Below, one piece after another: positions 1 through 7,222 of a stretch of 42,646 bases of DNA (position 1 is its first letter; each line of letters opens with the position of its first letter). Below the pieces are notes generated by a model that made no database searches, had not been told where the DNA came from, and was given only the letters and a program-made list of their open reading frames with translations. Source of the stretch: JAUIET01 sp045105115 (lineage in GTDB: Bacteria; Pseudomonadota; Gammaproteobacteria; Pseudomonadales; JAUIET01); assembly GCA_045105115.1 (NCBI GenBank), contig JBGCDE010000165.1, positions 1-42,646 of the forward strand, given 5' to 3'. Made by a program: the position numbers and the translations under genes.

Positions 1-1087
1 GATATTCGTTGATCATGCGGTAAACAACCCCCTTACTGGATTCAACATGATTGATCTGGCCAATCACCTGGCCGCAGATATTCATCGCTACTTTCTGCGT
101 GTCAGCGGAGCCCGCATAGGTCTCGGTGCGCCGCATGGCATCCGCTGTAACAAGACCATGTAACGGCATGGGTAGTGGTTCAATAGTGTTTCGATTGTCC
201 CAGAATTCGGTCCATTCGTTGCGCAGTACCCGCGCACCCTTACCAGTCCAGGCTTTGGTGCGAACAGTGTCGTTGACGGTTGCCTTCAGCAGACTTTCTT
301 TTTGTGCCGGCTGAGCGTGGGCTTCTTCAACGGTTAGCCACAATGAGCCGGTCCAAACACCCTGCGCGCCCATAGCCAATGCTGACAGCATTTGTCGACC
401 GTTGCCGATGCCACCAGCGGCCAGTACAGGCATCGGGTGAACTGCGTCAATGATCTCAGGCCACAGCACCATTGAACCCACTTCCGGCGTGTGCCCGCCG
501 CCTTCGCCGCCTTGAGCAACCACAAAATCCAACCCGGCCTCTTTATGTTGCAGCGCTTGTTTTTTCTTGCCGCACAAAGCACCTAATAAACGACCGCTAT
601 CTTTCACCATGCGCACGATATGATCCGGCGGCGTACCTAAAGCATTAGCTATTAGCTTACACTTCGGCCGGGTAAGCGCTTCTTCAATGCAAGGCATCAC
701 TGTTTGCATGGTCCAACCTAGTATTTTTGGCCTAGCTGTTTCCGGCCAGGGTGGAACACCATGATCTGCCATTAATTTTTCAGCCGCTTCGATGTGACCA
801 TTCGGCACCATGTCCCACAGCTTGTTTTCTAATTCTTCTTCGCTAAGATCGGGCTCGTCTCTACCTACATAGTTCTGCGGTATCACCACATCAACACCGT
901 AGGGTTTTTCACCAATGTGCGCGTCAATCCAGTCCAAATCTTCCTTTAGCTGCTCGGCATTCATAAAACCAGCGCCTAGAACGCCTATGCCACCCGCCTT
1001 GCTAACTGCGACTACTACGTCGCGGCAATGACTGAATGCGAAGATGGGAACTTCTATATCAAGTTGCTTACAGATATCTGTATGCAT
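1..1087 (-). CDS. Nitronate monooxygenase-like FMN oxidoreductase (C-terminus off the window)
   Basis: A TIM-barrel flavoprotein of the nitronate monooxygenase / 2-nitropropane dioxygenase family; 362 residues are visible and the frame is still open at base 1. The N-terminus has the family pattern of a strand followed by an AGGIGVLGAG glycine-rich turn (about residues 31-40). The VAQGGEGGGH and VLAAGGIGNG loops, which bind the FMN phosphate in this family, are also present. The ATG at 1087 has a good GGAG ribosome site seven bases upstream. It is the last visible gene of the Paa-like operon, 29 bases behind the TetR gene. Members oxidise nitronates or act as flavin-dependent (de)hydrogenases on CoA or quinone substrates. 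The neighbours favour a role on a CoA intermediate, but that is inference. The exact substrate cannot be read from the sequence. Confidence 0.9.
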   Translation of the reverse strand, partial: MHTDICKQLDIEVPIFAFSHCRDVVVAVSKAGGIGVLGAGFMNAEQLKEDLDWIDAHIGEKPYGVDVVIPQNYVGRDEPDLSEEELENKLWDMVPNGHIEAAEKLMADHGVPPWPETARPKILGWTMQTVMPCIEEALTRPKCKLIANALGTPPDHIVRMVKDSGRLLGALCGKKKQALQHKEAGLDFVVAQGGEGGGHTPEVGSMVLWPEIIDAVHPMPVLAAGGIGNGRQMLSALAMGAQGVWTGSLWLTVEEAHAQPAQKESLLKATVNDTVRTKAWTGKGARVLRNEWTEFWDNRNTIEPLPMPLHGLVTADAMRRTETYAGSADTQKVAMNICGQVIGQINHVESSKGVVYRMINEY

Positions 1088-1098
1088 GACTTAACTCC

Positions 1099-1110
1099 AA
1101 AAAAAAAAAA
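1099..1110. repeat. Homopolymer of 12 A (12 T on the coding strand)
   Basis: An uninterrupted run of 12 A lies on the plus strand between the TetR stop and the start of the nitronate-monooxygenase-like gene. In the mRNA it is a U-run just before the GGAG ribosome site. It could slip during replication or transcription, or act as a weak terminator or attenuator tail. No stem is evident in front of it. Confidence 0.8.
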
Positions 1111-1116
1111 GAAATG

Positions 1117-1734
1117 CTAGGCCAATACGCCACGCATAATAACGGCGCGCGCACTCTTCGCAAGCGAACGGCCATCAAGGCGGCCACCCCACCGGTACCA
1201 CTCCAGAAGCATGCCGTCTGTAAGTGCCACCAGTACAGCTGCCTGCTCATGCGGTGACATCTCTTTGGCGAACTCGCCGGTGCGTTGACCATCGGTATTC
1301 ACACGCTCCATTTCTTCGTGATAGCGTTCGTACATAGACTTAACATAGTCTTCAACAGCGTCTTCACGGCCAAAAAATTCAAGCGATATGAGAATGGGCA
1401 ATAGCAACAACTCTTTGTTGTCAGCCCCAACAGCGGCGCACCAATCAACAAACATGTTTAGTTGGTCGCGGGCGGATTTATTTGAGTCGCGCATGTCGCG
1501 GAAAATTCCAGCGTATAAATCGTTAGACTGACTGAGCAGTTCCAACAGCAAGGCCTGCTTGCCTTCAAAATAAAAATACACAGCGCCCTTGGTCAGGTTC
1601 GCCTGGCGAGCAATATCATCAATGCTGGTTGTCCCAAATCCTTTCGACACAAACAACGTTAACGCAGAGTTGAGAACTTGCTCTGTGCTGTGCTCGCGTC
1701 TTTCCTGATTGCTGCGCCTGCCTGCTTTTGCCAT
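1117..1734 (-). CDS. TetR family transcriptional regulator
   Basis: A 205-residue TetR-type repressor. The N-terminal helix-turn-helix covers about residues 15-62. It has the typical order: a helix ending in LFVSKGFGTTSIDDIA, then the recognition segment with KGAVYFYFEGK. The rest is an all-helical ligand-binding and dimerisation domain without a recognisable subfamily signature. The gene starts two bases after the AraC gene and is followed by the NMO-like gene, so it is co-transcribed with the enzymes. In this family, regulators embedded in CoA-degradation operons often sense an acyl-CoA and bind a palindrome. The inverted repeat at 8205-8224 in front of paaA is a candidate target. That pairing is inferred. 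Confidence 0.93.
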   Translation of the reverse strand: MAKAGRRSNQERREHSTEQVLNSALTLFVSKGFGTTSIDDIARQANLTKGAVYFYFEGKQALLLELLSQSNDLYAGIFRDMRDSNKSARDQLNMFVDWCAAVGADNKELLLLPILISLEFFGREDAVEDYVKSMYERYHEEMERVNTDGQRTGEFAKEMSPHEQAAVLVALTDGMLLEWYRWGGRLDGRSLAKSARAVIMRGVLA

Positions 1735-1736
1735 GC

Positions 1737-2753
1737 TTACAATACTGCTCTGAATTCAGTAGGTGATTTACCCGTCCAGCGCCTGAAGCTGCGAGCGAAG
1801 TTGCTGCAATCACTGAAGCCAAGCATGTACGCTACTTCCCCCACGGTGATATCAGCCCGAGAAATGTATTCCTCAGCCAATTCGCGGCGAGTGTTGTTAA
1901 GAATACTTTGATAGCTGCTATTTGAGATTCTCAAGGCGTGCGACAACTGCGCTTCTTCTACTTTTAAGACCCCGGCAACATCGAGCAAGCTGAATCTTCC
2001 TGTTGGCAATAACTCAAACAGAGCAACTCTTACTTCGTTAACCGTGTCTACCCGACCTAGGTTTTTCAAATACTCAAACACCATGCATTCGCTACGTCTG
2101 GCTAACTCAGCGTTTCCGCCTGGAAAAGGCACGTCAAGGTCCGCTATGGGGAACACTATCTTATTCTGGGCAGCATCAAATTCCAGCGGGCAGCTAAAGT
2201 GACGCTCAAACTCCTGAATCTGTTCGCTGGGCGGGCTGCAATTAAAAGAGACCGCTGTGGGCGAATAGTCTGGTTGATAAGCCATGCGAATAAGCTTCAA
2301 CCAGGTTGCCGCCCAACCGGAAATTTGTGCCAGCGCTTCATCGTTGTTTTTAAATTCTTCGATCGCTGAATAAGTCAGTTCTGCGACGCCATTTTGTACC
2401 GTAAATGTTGTCTGCTCATTGGTGTTTATATACGCATAGTATTGCTCCAATCGCTCGCAGAATGTGCGCAAGCTGGTGGAAGATATCAACATAATTCCAA
2501 AAGAATGGTAAGTGGTGGCGTGCACATTTTCTGCGTACCTCAGCCCAAAAACTGGTCCGAATTTGCTGCCGGTTACTCTGTCTACGATCGCCGAAATTGA
2601 CCCTAGAGGCACTCTAGCGTCGTACTTTGAAGAAGAATCGGTATCAAACCCTGCCTCGGCTAATATGGCGTCGGCGTCCAGGTCCATGCCCTGCAGAGTG
2701 GCCACCAGGCCTTGCAGAGTTCCGGCATAACTTGTTGAAACCTGTTCACTCAC
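1737..2753 (-). CDS. AraC family transcriptional regulator
   Basis: An AraC/XylS-type regulator of the class with an N-terminal arabinose-binding-like domain (PF12625 type) and a C-terminal double HTH. The C-terminus has the classic GEVAYMLGFSDCSNFARSF block followed by WTGKSPTEFR. A GTG start at 2753 is chosen because it gives 338 residues, matching the length and N-terminal alignment of the paralogue at 9997-11010. A longer reading from a TTG at 2813 is also open, and neither start has a clear ribosome site. It sits between maoC and tetR in the same direction, so it is probably expressed with the pathway. The two AraC paralogues may control different promoters of the cluster. Confidence 0.92.
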   Translation of the reverse strand: MSEQVSTSYAGTLQGLVATLQGMDLDADAILAEAGFDTDSSSKYDARVPLGSISAIVDRVTGSKFGPVFGLRYAENVHATTYHSFGIMLISSTSLRTFCERLEQYYAYINTNEQTTFTVQNGVAELTYSAIEEFKNNDEALAQISGWAATWLKLIRMAYQPDYSPTAVSFNCSPPSEQIQEFERHFSCPLEFDAAQNKIVFPIADLDVPFPGGNAELARRSECMVFEYLKNLGRVDTVNEVRVALFELLPTGRFSLLDVAGVLKVEEAQLSHALRISNSSYQSILNNTRRELAEEYISRADITVGEVAYMLGFSDCSNFARSFRRWTGKSPTEFRAVL

Positions 2754-2840
2754 GGTGCGTTGCAACTTGAAGGGCGTTTGACTGATTGTAAGACGAACAG
2801 AGACTGTCGCCAATGCATCATTTTGGTACAGATATCACTC

Positions 2841-3284
2841 TTAACGTGACGGTAACTCAAGATGCAATCGTGCGGTGACTGTTTCGCCATTAGGGCCGCT
2901 TATGCCAGCATCCACAAGAACAACAGATGTCTCTGCTTGCAGCTCAGTAACCGATCCTGCAACAGTGATGGTATCGCCAACGCAATTAAAACCGGCCATT
3001 CGCAAGGACTCGATACGTTTTAGACGGCCCCGAACCCCCATCCACTCGCGGGCTAAGCGTTCAAACATCGCCATTAAAAAGAATGTGTTGGCGTAGGCCT
3101 CTTGCGCACCGGTTGCTTTCGCTACTGTTTGGTCGTGATGAATCAGTGACATATCACGATTGGACCCGGCTTCCATCACTAAGCGTTGCAAAGTGATTGG
3201 TATAGAAAATGCTGGCAGCTCGGTACCAATCTGAATATCGGCAAAATAGCGTTGCTCGTTTTGAAGCTTGGAATCTACGCTCAT
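2841..3284 (-). CDS. MaoC-like hydratase, small catalytic subunit
   Basis: A 147-residue hotdog-fold protein of the MaoC / (R)-specific enoyl-CoA hydratase family. It keeps the catalytic pair in the form D44-x4-H49 followed by HD (RDMSLIHHD). It overlaps the preceding gene by four bases (ATGA) and has a strong GGAGG ribosome site. Length and arrangement match ChsH1, the catalytic partner of the heteromeric ChsH1-ChsH2 hydratase of steroid side-chain degradation. The upstream gene would then supply the ChsH2 N-terminal partner. Predicted role: addition of water to an alpha,beta-unsaturated acyl-CoA to give a beta-hydroxyacyl-CoA for the aldolase-like protein at 4267-5448. The fold is firm; the steroid link is inference. 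Confidence 0.88.
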   Translation of the reverse strand: MSVDSKLQNEQRYFADIQIGTELPAFSIPITLQRLVMEAGSNRDMSLIHHDQTVAKATGAQEAYANTFFLMAMFERLAREWMGVRGRLKRIESLRMAGFNCVGDTITVAGSVTELQAETSVVLVDAGISGPNGETVTARLHLELPSR

Positions 3285-3847
3285 TGCTTACCTCCTTCAG
3301 CTACAGGCGGTGAGAAACGAAAGATATCGAGCACGGCAACGGCGACAATCTCATCATTCTGATTGGTATAAGTGTCTTCCTGCTTCAGGAAAGCACCCTT
3401 GCCAACACGCAATTCTTTGTGGTGAATACCCATCAGCTTGCTTGAAATCTTGATTTGATCACCGATGTACATGGGTTCGAAAAATTCCACGTCGATGGTT
3501 GTTGCGAAGCTAAGCGTGCACGGCGCCGGTACGTCAAAAATAACCGGTATGTTAATTTGCTTTGGCTCGTCGCCGGCTTGCTCCAGCGGGTCGCCCGGTT
3601 GCCAGTAGGTGCCGATACCATACGTCATGGCCATGGTAGCGGGTGCTACAACACCTTCGTAGCCAGCAAAGCGTGCTGTTTCTTCATCGTAGTGAAGCGG
3701 GCAAGCAAATTGTTTGGCTTCAAGCCAGCGGCGAATACTGCCCTGTTCAACAGGGTCGGCGCCAATGCTCTCGCCAACCACTTGGTTCAGGTAGGATTCG
3801 GTCTCTTCCCAGCTACCCCACTTGCCCCATGCCGCTTGCTCACTCAT
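3281..3847 (-). CDS. MaoC/FAS1-type dehydratase N-terminal domain protein (hydratase partner subunit)
   Basis: A 188-residue hotdog protein of the MaoC N-terminal dehydratase group. The segment ACPLHYDEETARFAGYEGVV followed by AP is the family's entry to the fold, and a second hotdog strand set carries VEFFEPMYIGDQI. The catalytic Asp-x4-His of MaoC is not clearly present, fitting a binding rather than catalytic half. The ATG at 3847 directly follows the TAA of the DUF35 gene at 3848, and its own stop overlaps the start of the small MaoC gene. In actinobacterial ChsH2 this domain is fused to a DUF35 domain; here they are separate adjacent genes. Alternative: a stand-alone acyl dehydratase. 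Confidence 0.85.
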   Translation of the reverse strand: MSEQAAWGKWGSWEETESYLNQVVGESIGADPVEQGSIRRWLEAKQFACPLHYDEETARFAGYEGVVAPATMAMTYGIGTYWQPGDPLEQAGDEPKQINIPVIFDVPAPCTLSFATTIDVEFFEPMYIGDQIKISSKLMGIHHKELRVGKGAFLKQEDTYTNQNDEIVAVAVLDIFRFSPPVAEGGKQ

Positions 3848-4270
3848 TTACTTGACCGGTCTAAAGTACGGCAGAGTGACATCATCGGTAACGTCTTTGT
3901 AGACCACCTCAAGTTGCATGCCTATGTGCACATCTTCCGGTTCACACTCCACCAGGTTGGTGTGCATGCGAATTCCTTCCGGCAGATCAATCCAGGCCAA
4001 TATGATGGGAAGGTCTTCAACAAACATTTCCTCCACACCTTCATAGGTAACCGAGAAGCTGTAGAGCTCGGCTTTGCCACTGGCTTCAATCCAATCCAGA
4101 TTTTGGCTCCAGCAGTTGGGGCAATCTCGTCGCGGGTAAAAAATATTGCTGTCGCAGTCGTTGCAATGCTGTACCAGCAGTTTGTGTTGCTTGGTGCCTT
4201 CCCAAAAAGCTTCGCTATACGGCTGAACTTCGGGTAATGGCTTGCGATAGCCAGTCGTTTGATCGTTCAT
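3848..4270 (-). CDS. DUF35 zinc-ribbon/OB-fold protein
   Basis: A 140-residue protein with a rubredoxin-like zinc ribbon (C36, C39, C50, C53; CNDC and CPNC) followed by an OB-fold, as in the Pfam OB_aCoA_assoc / DUF35 family. The ATG at 4270 overlaps the stop of the thiolase-like gene (ATGA). A longer upstream reading of the frame would lie inside that gene and has no family similarity. DUF35 proteins bind thiolase-fold partners and are needed for their activity. The best-known case is the DUF35 domain of ChsH2, which complexes with the Ltp2 aldolase. The overlap with exactly such a partner supports a physical complex. Confidence 0.92.
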   Translation of the reverse strand: MNDQTTGYRKPLPEVQPYSEAFWEGTKQHKLLVQHCNDCDSNIFYPRRDCPNCWSQNLDWIEASGKAELYSFSVTYEGVEEMFVEDLPIILAWIDLPEGIRMHTNLVECEPEDVHIGMQLEVVYKDVTDDVTLPYFRPVK

Positions 4271-5448
4271 CGTGGCGCACTCCCAAAAACGCTGGTACAG
4301 GTGTTCATGACTGAGCCGCCAGACGTGGTTAGAATGGCGTGCTGGCAATCTGGCACTTGCCTTTCGCCTGCATCGCCGCGTAGCTGGCGAATTGTATCGA
4401 GGTAGAAAGCCATCGACACGCCTGAGCCGGTATGGCCGCGGCCGGTTGCATCACCCATTGTAGTGCACGGTGTTTTGCCTCCTGGGCCACATTCACCGGA
4501 AGCCCACAATTTGGCGCCCTGACCTTCTTCGCATACACCATAACCTTCAAGAGCGCTGGCCTGCGTATAAGGATATGCCCCGTATATCTGCCGTAAATCC
4601 ATATCATGAATACTCAAGCCTGCTTCACCCAAGGCATCAGCGCTGGATTCATGGTAAGCCTTGCGATGAAACACGTCTTCGCGCAGTAGCGGTGTTGCAC
4701 TCATAAAACGCATTCCGTGACCTAATTTATAAACGGCTTTTGCCTTCAGCTCTTGAGCAATGGCATGTGAGGTCACCACCATCGCACCGCCACCATCAGC
4801 TAGTAAGTTACACTCTTTGGCACGCAGCGGAGTGCTAATCATGCGCGAGCTCAACACGTCTTCCAGCGTAACCGTTTTACCGTAAAAAATTGAATTGGGG
4901 TCTAGCGCACCCCAGGCCCGCAGCGCCACGGTGATAGACGCCAGCTCTTCGGCCGTAGCACCGGTCTCGTACATGTAGCGCTGTGTGATCAAGCCCATTG
5001 AGCCATTAAATGTGACGCCGTATGGGTATTCAAATTGTTTATCAAGGGGTGCGGTCGCAAAAAAATTGATCAGATCTTGCGGCGGAATATCGGATTGCAC
5101 GGTTGTATGCGGCACCAAAACGAATTTGGCCTGCCCGCTTTCAATAAAATATTCAGCCATGCGCAAACAGTTAGTTGTTGATGCACCACCTGCATTGACT
5201 ATGCAAATGTCTTTGCATCCTTCCATGCCAAGTACTTCAGGAATCTTCCCCAAACTCATATCGTTTTGCATCGAAGGCTGCGCCATCGGGTTAACCGAAA
5301 TAACAGCACCAATCTCGTTCTTGTCGATGCCGGCGTCGCGAATGGCGCCAATGCATACGTCGAGCAATATGTCCCAGCGCGTGCGTTCGGGCATTCTTCG
5401 GGTAGGCACTTCGGCAATACCTATTACAGCTATTCCTTTCTCACTCAT
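4267..5448 (-). CDS. Thiolase-fold protein lacking the catalytic cysteine (Ltp2/SCP2-type, probable retro-aldolase)
   Basis: A 393-residue thiolase-superfamily protein of the lipid-transfer / SCP2-thiolase branch. The segment where thiolases carry the nucleophile (normally N-G-G-C-A-S) reads NAGGAST at residues 85-91, so the cysteine position is Gly88. The later GHTGSG and TTSGGSVMNT blocks resemble the CoA-binding and C-terminal loops of the family. Loss of this Cys is characteristic of Ltp2-like aldolases, which cleave tertiary beta-hydroxyacyl-CoAs to a ketone and a shorter acyl-CoA. The next two genes encode a DUF35 protein and hydratase subunits, the same partners as in the actinobacterial igr steroid operon. 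The fold is certain; the aldolase reaction is a good inference; the substrate is unknown. Confidence 0.9.
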   Translation of the reverse strand: MSEKGIAVIGIAEVPTRRMPERTRWDILLDVCIGAIRDAGIDKNEIGAVISVNPMAQPSMQNDMSLGKIPEVLGMEGCKDICIVNAGGASTTNCLRMAEYFIESGQAKFVLVPHTTVQSDIPPQDLINFFATAPLDKQFEYPYGVTFNGSMGLITQRYMYETGATAEELASITVALRAWGALDPNSIFYGKTVTLEDVLSSRMISTPLRAKECNLLADGGGAMVVTSHAIAQELKAKAVYKLGHGMRFMSATPLLREDVFHRKAYHESSADALGEAGLSIHDMDLRQIYGAYPYTQASALEGYGVCEEGQGAKLWASGECGPGGKTPCTTMGDATGRGHTGSGVSMAFYLDTIRQLRGDAGERQVPDCQHAILTTSGGSVMNTCTSVFGSAPR

Positions 5449-5463
5449 TATTATTGTCCTCGC

Positions 5464-6324
5464 TCAGTCGTCTTCTGCGTATTCGGGGCGGTCAAACAAA
5501 TCCAGATTGTCGTCAATGCTTACCGCAAGCGGTCGACGTAAGGATATCGTGTCTGCGTCTGTTGGAATCATAAATTCCCACAATGTTGCGGGTATCTCGG
5601 CGTCTTTCGGCTTACGCCGGCGCTCGTCCCAGTTATCGTCATTGTTTTGGCCAAGCATTGCTGACAACTGCTCGTCACTTACTCCGAACTCCGCCAAAAA
5701 TTTACTTAAGGTGTCTTCAACAAAACCAAGGCGCGCATCCCACACGGAGGATGAGCGAATGCCTTCTTGTATTAAGGGGTCATTATCCGATTGCTCTTTG
5801 CTGCCAAACCAGGCCAACACTTGCGGGGCGCGCTCAAGTACCGAGTTACGAATATTGTCGCGCTCGCTGTCTTCCGCTGCTTTTAGCCAACCGTGCAATG
5901 CCAAACGATGAAAATACAATTCCTTGCCAAAATGCTTCACCATACCGGAAATTTCCGGCTCACTACTTTCCTTGAACGTTGACAACATCCGCCAGATTGC
6001 CGCTTCTGCGAGCAAAGCCGACACAACGAAATCGCCCCAACTTTCCGGTGGGGCAGACAACATGCTCATGTCATGTATTTTGTCTACGCCGCGCCCGAAC
6101 TCAAGCTGGTGTTCGGGGAAATTAAGTTCTTCTTCCAGAAACCGAAACATAGCTCGCGTATGGCCCAAACTGTTTTGCGCGATACCAGCAAAAGAAGAAC
6201 AGTCGGTCAGGCTGCGCCCATTCATCATCACCTTTATATACCAATGCCCTAACACCCAATCGGTGTCGGCTAAACACAACATCTCCGAAAGAAAACGGGG
6301 TCTGGCTTGCTCACTTAAATGCAT
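5464..6324 (-). CDS. PaaC-like structural subunit of a phenylacetyl-CoA-epoxidase-type complex
   Basis: A 286-residue ferritin-fold protein of the PaaA/PaaC family. The N-terminal half aligns with PaaC: LADTDWVLGHWY, then an SLGHTRAMF helix where E. coli PaaC has DLLGQARNF, and a later HFGKELYFHRLALHGWL helix matching KEARYHLRFSRGWL. It lacks the full set of iron ligands seen in the PaaA-like neighbour, as expected for the non-catalytic scaffold that holds PaaA. It is longer than E. coli PaaC because of a C-terminal tail. It sits 56 bases behind the zinc-ribbon gene and 15 bases before the thiolase-like gene. Alternative: a divergent ferritin-like protein, but the PaaA and PaaB neighbours make the assignment strong. 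Confidence 0.87.
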   Translation of the reverse strand: MHLSEQARPRFLSEMLCLADTDWVLGHWYIKVMMNGRSLTDCSSFAGIAQNSLGHTRAMFRFLEEELNFPEHQLEFGRGVDKIHDMSMLSAPPESWGDFVVSALLAEAAIWRMLSTFKESSEPEISGMVKHFGKELYFHRLALHGWLKAAEDSERDNIRNSVLERAPQVLAWFGSKEQSDNDPLIQEGIRSSSVWDARLGFVEDTLSKFLAEFGVSDEQLSAMLGQNNDDNWDERRRKPKDAEIPATLWEFMIPTDADTISLRRPLAVSIDDNLDLFDRPEYAEDD

Positions 6325-6380
6325 AATATTCTCACTTCGCCTTTGCTAGCGTTTCTTTTTACCTACTACTTACTGAAACT

Positions 6381-6596
6381 CTAAATATCATCCGGCAGCT
6401 TTCCTTGCCATTTCATCCAGCCAAATGTGCTTTTGCAATCATTGCACTGCATGGATATTTCAGACACCGTGCCGCCGAAAGGATTTGTTACTCGAGTGTT
6501 TGTAGATTCACACCATGCACACGGCACTTCGCCGTCGAATTCGTCACCAAATTCCTGACGCTGGCCGTCACTGGTGGAATTGCTAGCGCCCACCAC
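6381..6596 (-). CDS. Small zinc-ribbon protein equivalent to the PaaD C-terminal domain
   Basis: A 71-residue protein with two CxxC pairs (C26/C29 and C51/C54) separated by a short hairpin containing NPFGGTVSEI. This matches the C-terminal zinc ribbon of PaaD, which has CPRC, a region with SEFGSTACK, and CDSC. In canonical PaaD this ribbon is fused behind the DUF59 domain; here it is a separate gene two places downstream, after paaB. A GTG at 6596 immediately follows the paaB stop codon and is the likely start; no ATG is available. Its probable job, with the DUF59 protein at 6860-7222, is iron-sulfur or iron delivery to the oxygenase. It is too short for homology alone to be decisive, but the context is convincing. 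Confidence 0.82.
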   Translation of the reverse strand: MVGASNSTSDGQRQEFGDEFDGEVPCAWCESTNTRVTNPFGGTVSEISMQCNDCKSTFGWMKWQGKLPDDI

Positions 6597-6842
6597 TTAC
6601 ACCATACCAACTATGTCGTTAGCCGAGATAATCCGGTCTATGCTGTTACGCGGTGCAATGCACATCTCTACCCAAGGTTTCTCGGAATACACCAGCCGTG
6701 CCTGCGCAATAGCAGACTCATTATTGGGCGCACTCAAACAACCAATATGTATCAATGCATCATCCATTTTCTCGCGCGCGAATACTTCGTAGTAATCGTA
6801 TTCCATCGTCGGCAAGGTAGACTTGTCTTTTACTGTACCCAT
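6597..6842 (-). CDS. PaaB-like subunit of the epoxidase complex
   Basis: An 81-residue protein of the PaaB family. The segment YYEVFAREKMDDALIHIGCL aligns with the start of E. coli PaaB (LYEVFVRGKQG...HVGSL). It is followed by the family's alanine-rich helix (AIAQARLVYSEK) and a strand where PaaB has IWVVKASEI. It is slightly shorter than the usual 95 residues. The ATG is at 6842, 17 bases after the DUF59 gene. PaaB bridges PaaAC heterodimers in the epoxidase complex and has no catalytic residues. Its presence distinguishes a true Paa-like multicomponent oxygenase from stray ferritin-like proteins. Confidence 0.88.
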   Translation of the reverse strand: MGTVKDKSTLPTMEYDYYEVFAREKMDDALIHIGCLSAPNNESAIAQARLVYSEKPWVEMCIAPRNSIDRIISANDIVGMV

Positions 6843-6859
6843 ATTGATTTGCTCAGGAT

Positions 6860-7222
6860 CTAAATAATGTAGCCGTGTTCTTTGGCAATAATTCGGGCGT
6901 CAGGTGTGATGTCATTGCGGTTCCACTCGTGATGCCATTCCACCTTCACTTTCACTCGCTTCACGTTGGCCAGTTCACCAACCGTTTTTTTGATGTCTGC
7001 CTGAATCAGATCCCATGCCGGGCAACCGACACAAGGAAATACCAAACCGACTTCCACCACGCCATGACTGTCGACATCAACCCGTCTCACCATGCCCATG
7101 TCCGGCAGGCTTACGTTCATATGCGGGTCCATCACGGTATTCAGGGCTTCGCGAACGGAGGCTTCCGTCACTAACGCGCTAGATTGTGCATTACCGGTTA
7201 ACGCGTTGCTGTTGGCTACCAT
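6860..7222 (-). CDS. PaaD-like DUF59 (MIP18 family) protein without the zinc ribbon
   Basis: A 120-residue DUF59/MIP18 protein. It shows the family's MDPH turn (usually DPE, residues 31-34), the LPDMGMV block, and the FPCVGCPA segment with C64 and C67. PaaD has YSGCPA there, while SufT-like proteins have a single Cys. The C-terminus (WNRNDITPDARIIAKEHG) closely resembles the region preceding the zinc ribbon in PaaD. The protein then stops, and the ribbon is encoded separately at 6381-6596. The ATG at 7222 overlaps the paaA stop by seven bases; a GTG at 7237 is also open. Expected role: maturation of the oxygenase metal centre or its reductase. Confidence 0.88.
   Translation of the reverse strand: MVANSNALTGNAQSSALVTEASVREALNTVMDPHMNVSLPDMGMVRRVDVDSHGVVEVGLVFPCVGCPAWDLIQADIKKTVGELANVKRVKVKVEWHHEWNRNDITPDARIIAKEHGYII

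Noticed and set aside
3455..4237. A 260-codon open frame on the plus strand
   Set aside because: It lies entirely opposite the DUF35 and hotdog genes, whose products match known families; the plus-strand protein has no recognisable domain. It is a shadow.
4985..5911. A 308-codon open frame on the plus strand
   Set aside because: It runs antisense across the thiolase-like and PaaC-like genes, which have clear family signatures, and its own translation is low-complexity and unmatched.
6381..7222. Frameshift in a single paaD gene
   Set aside because: The paaB gene lies between the two parts, so a single-base frameshift cannot account for the split.
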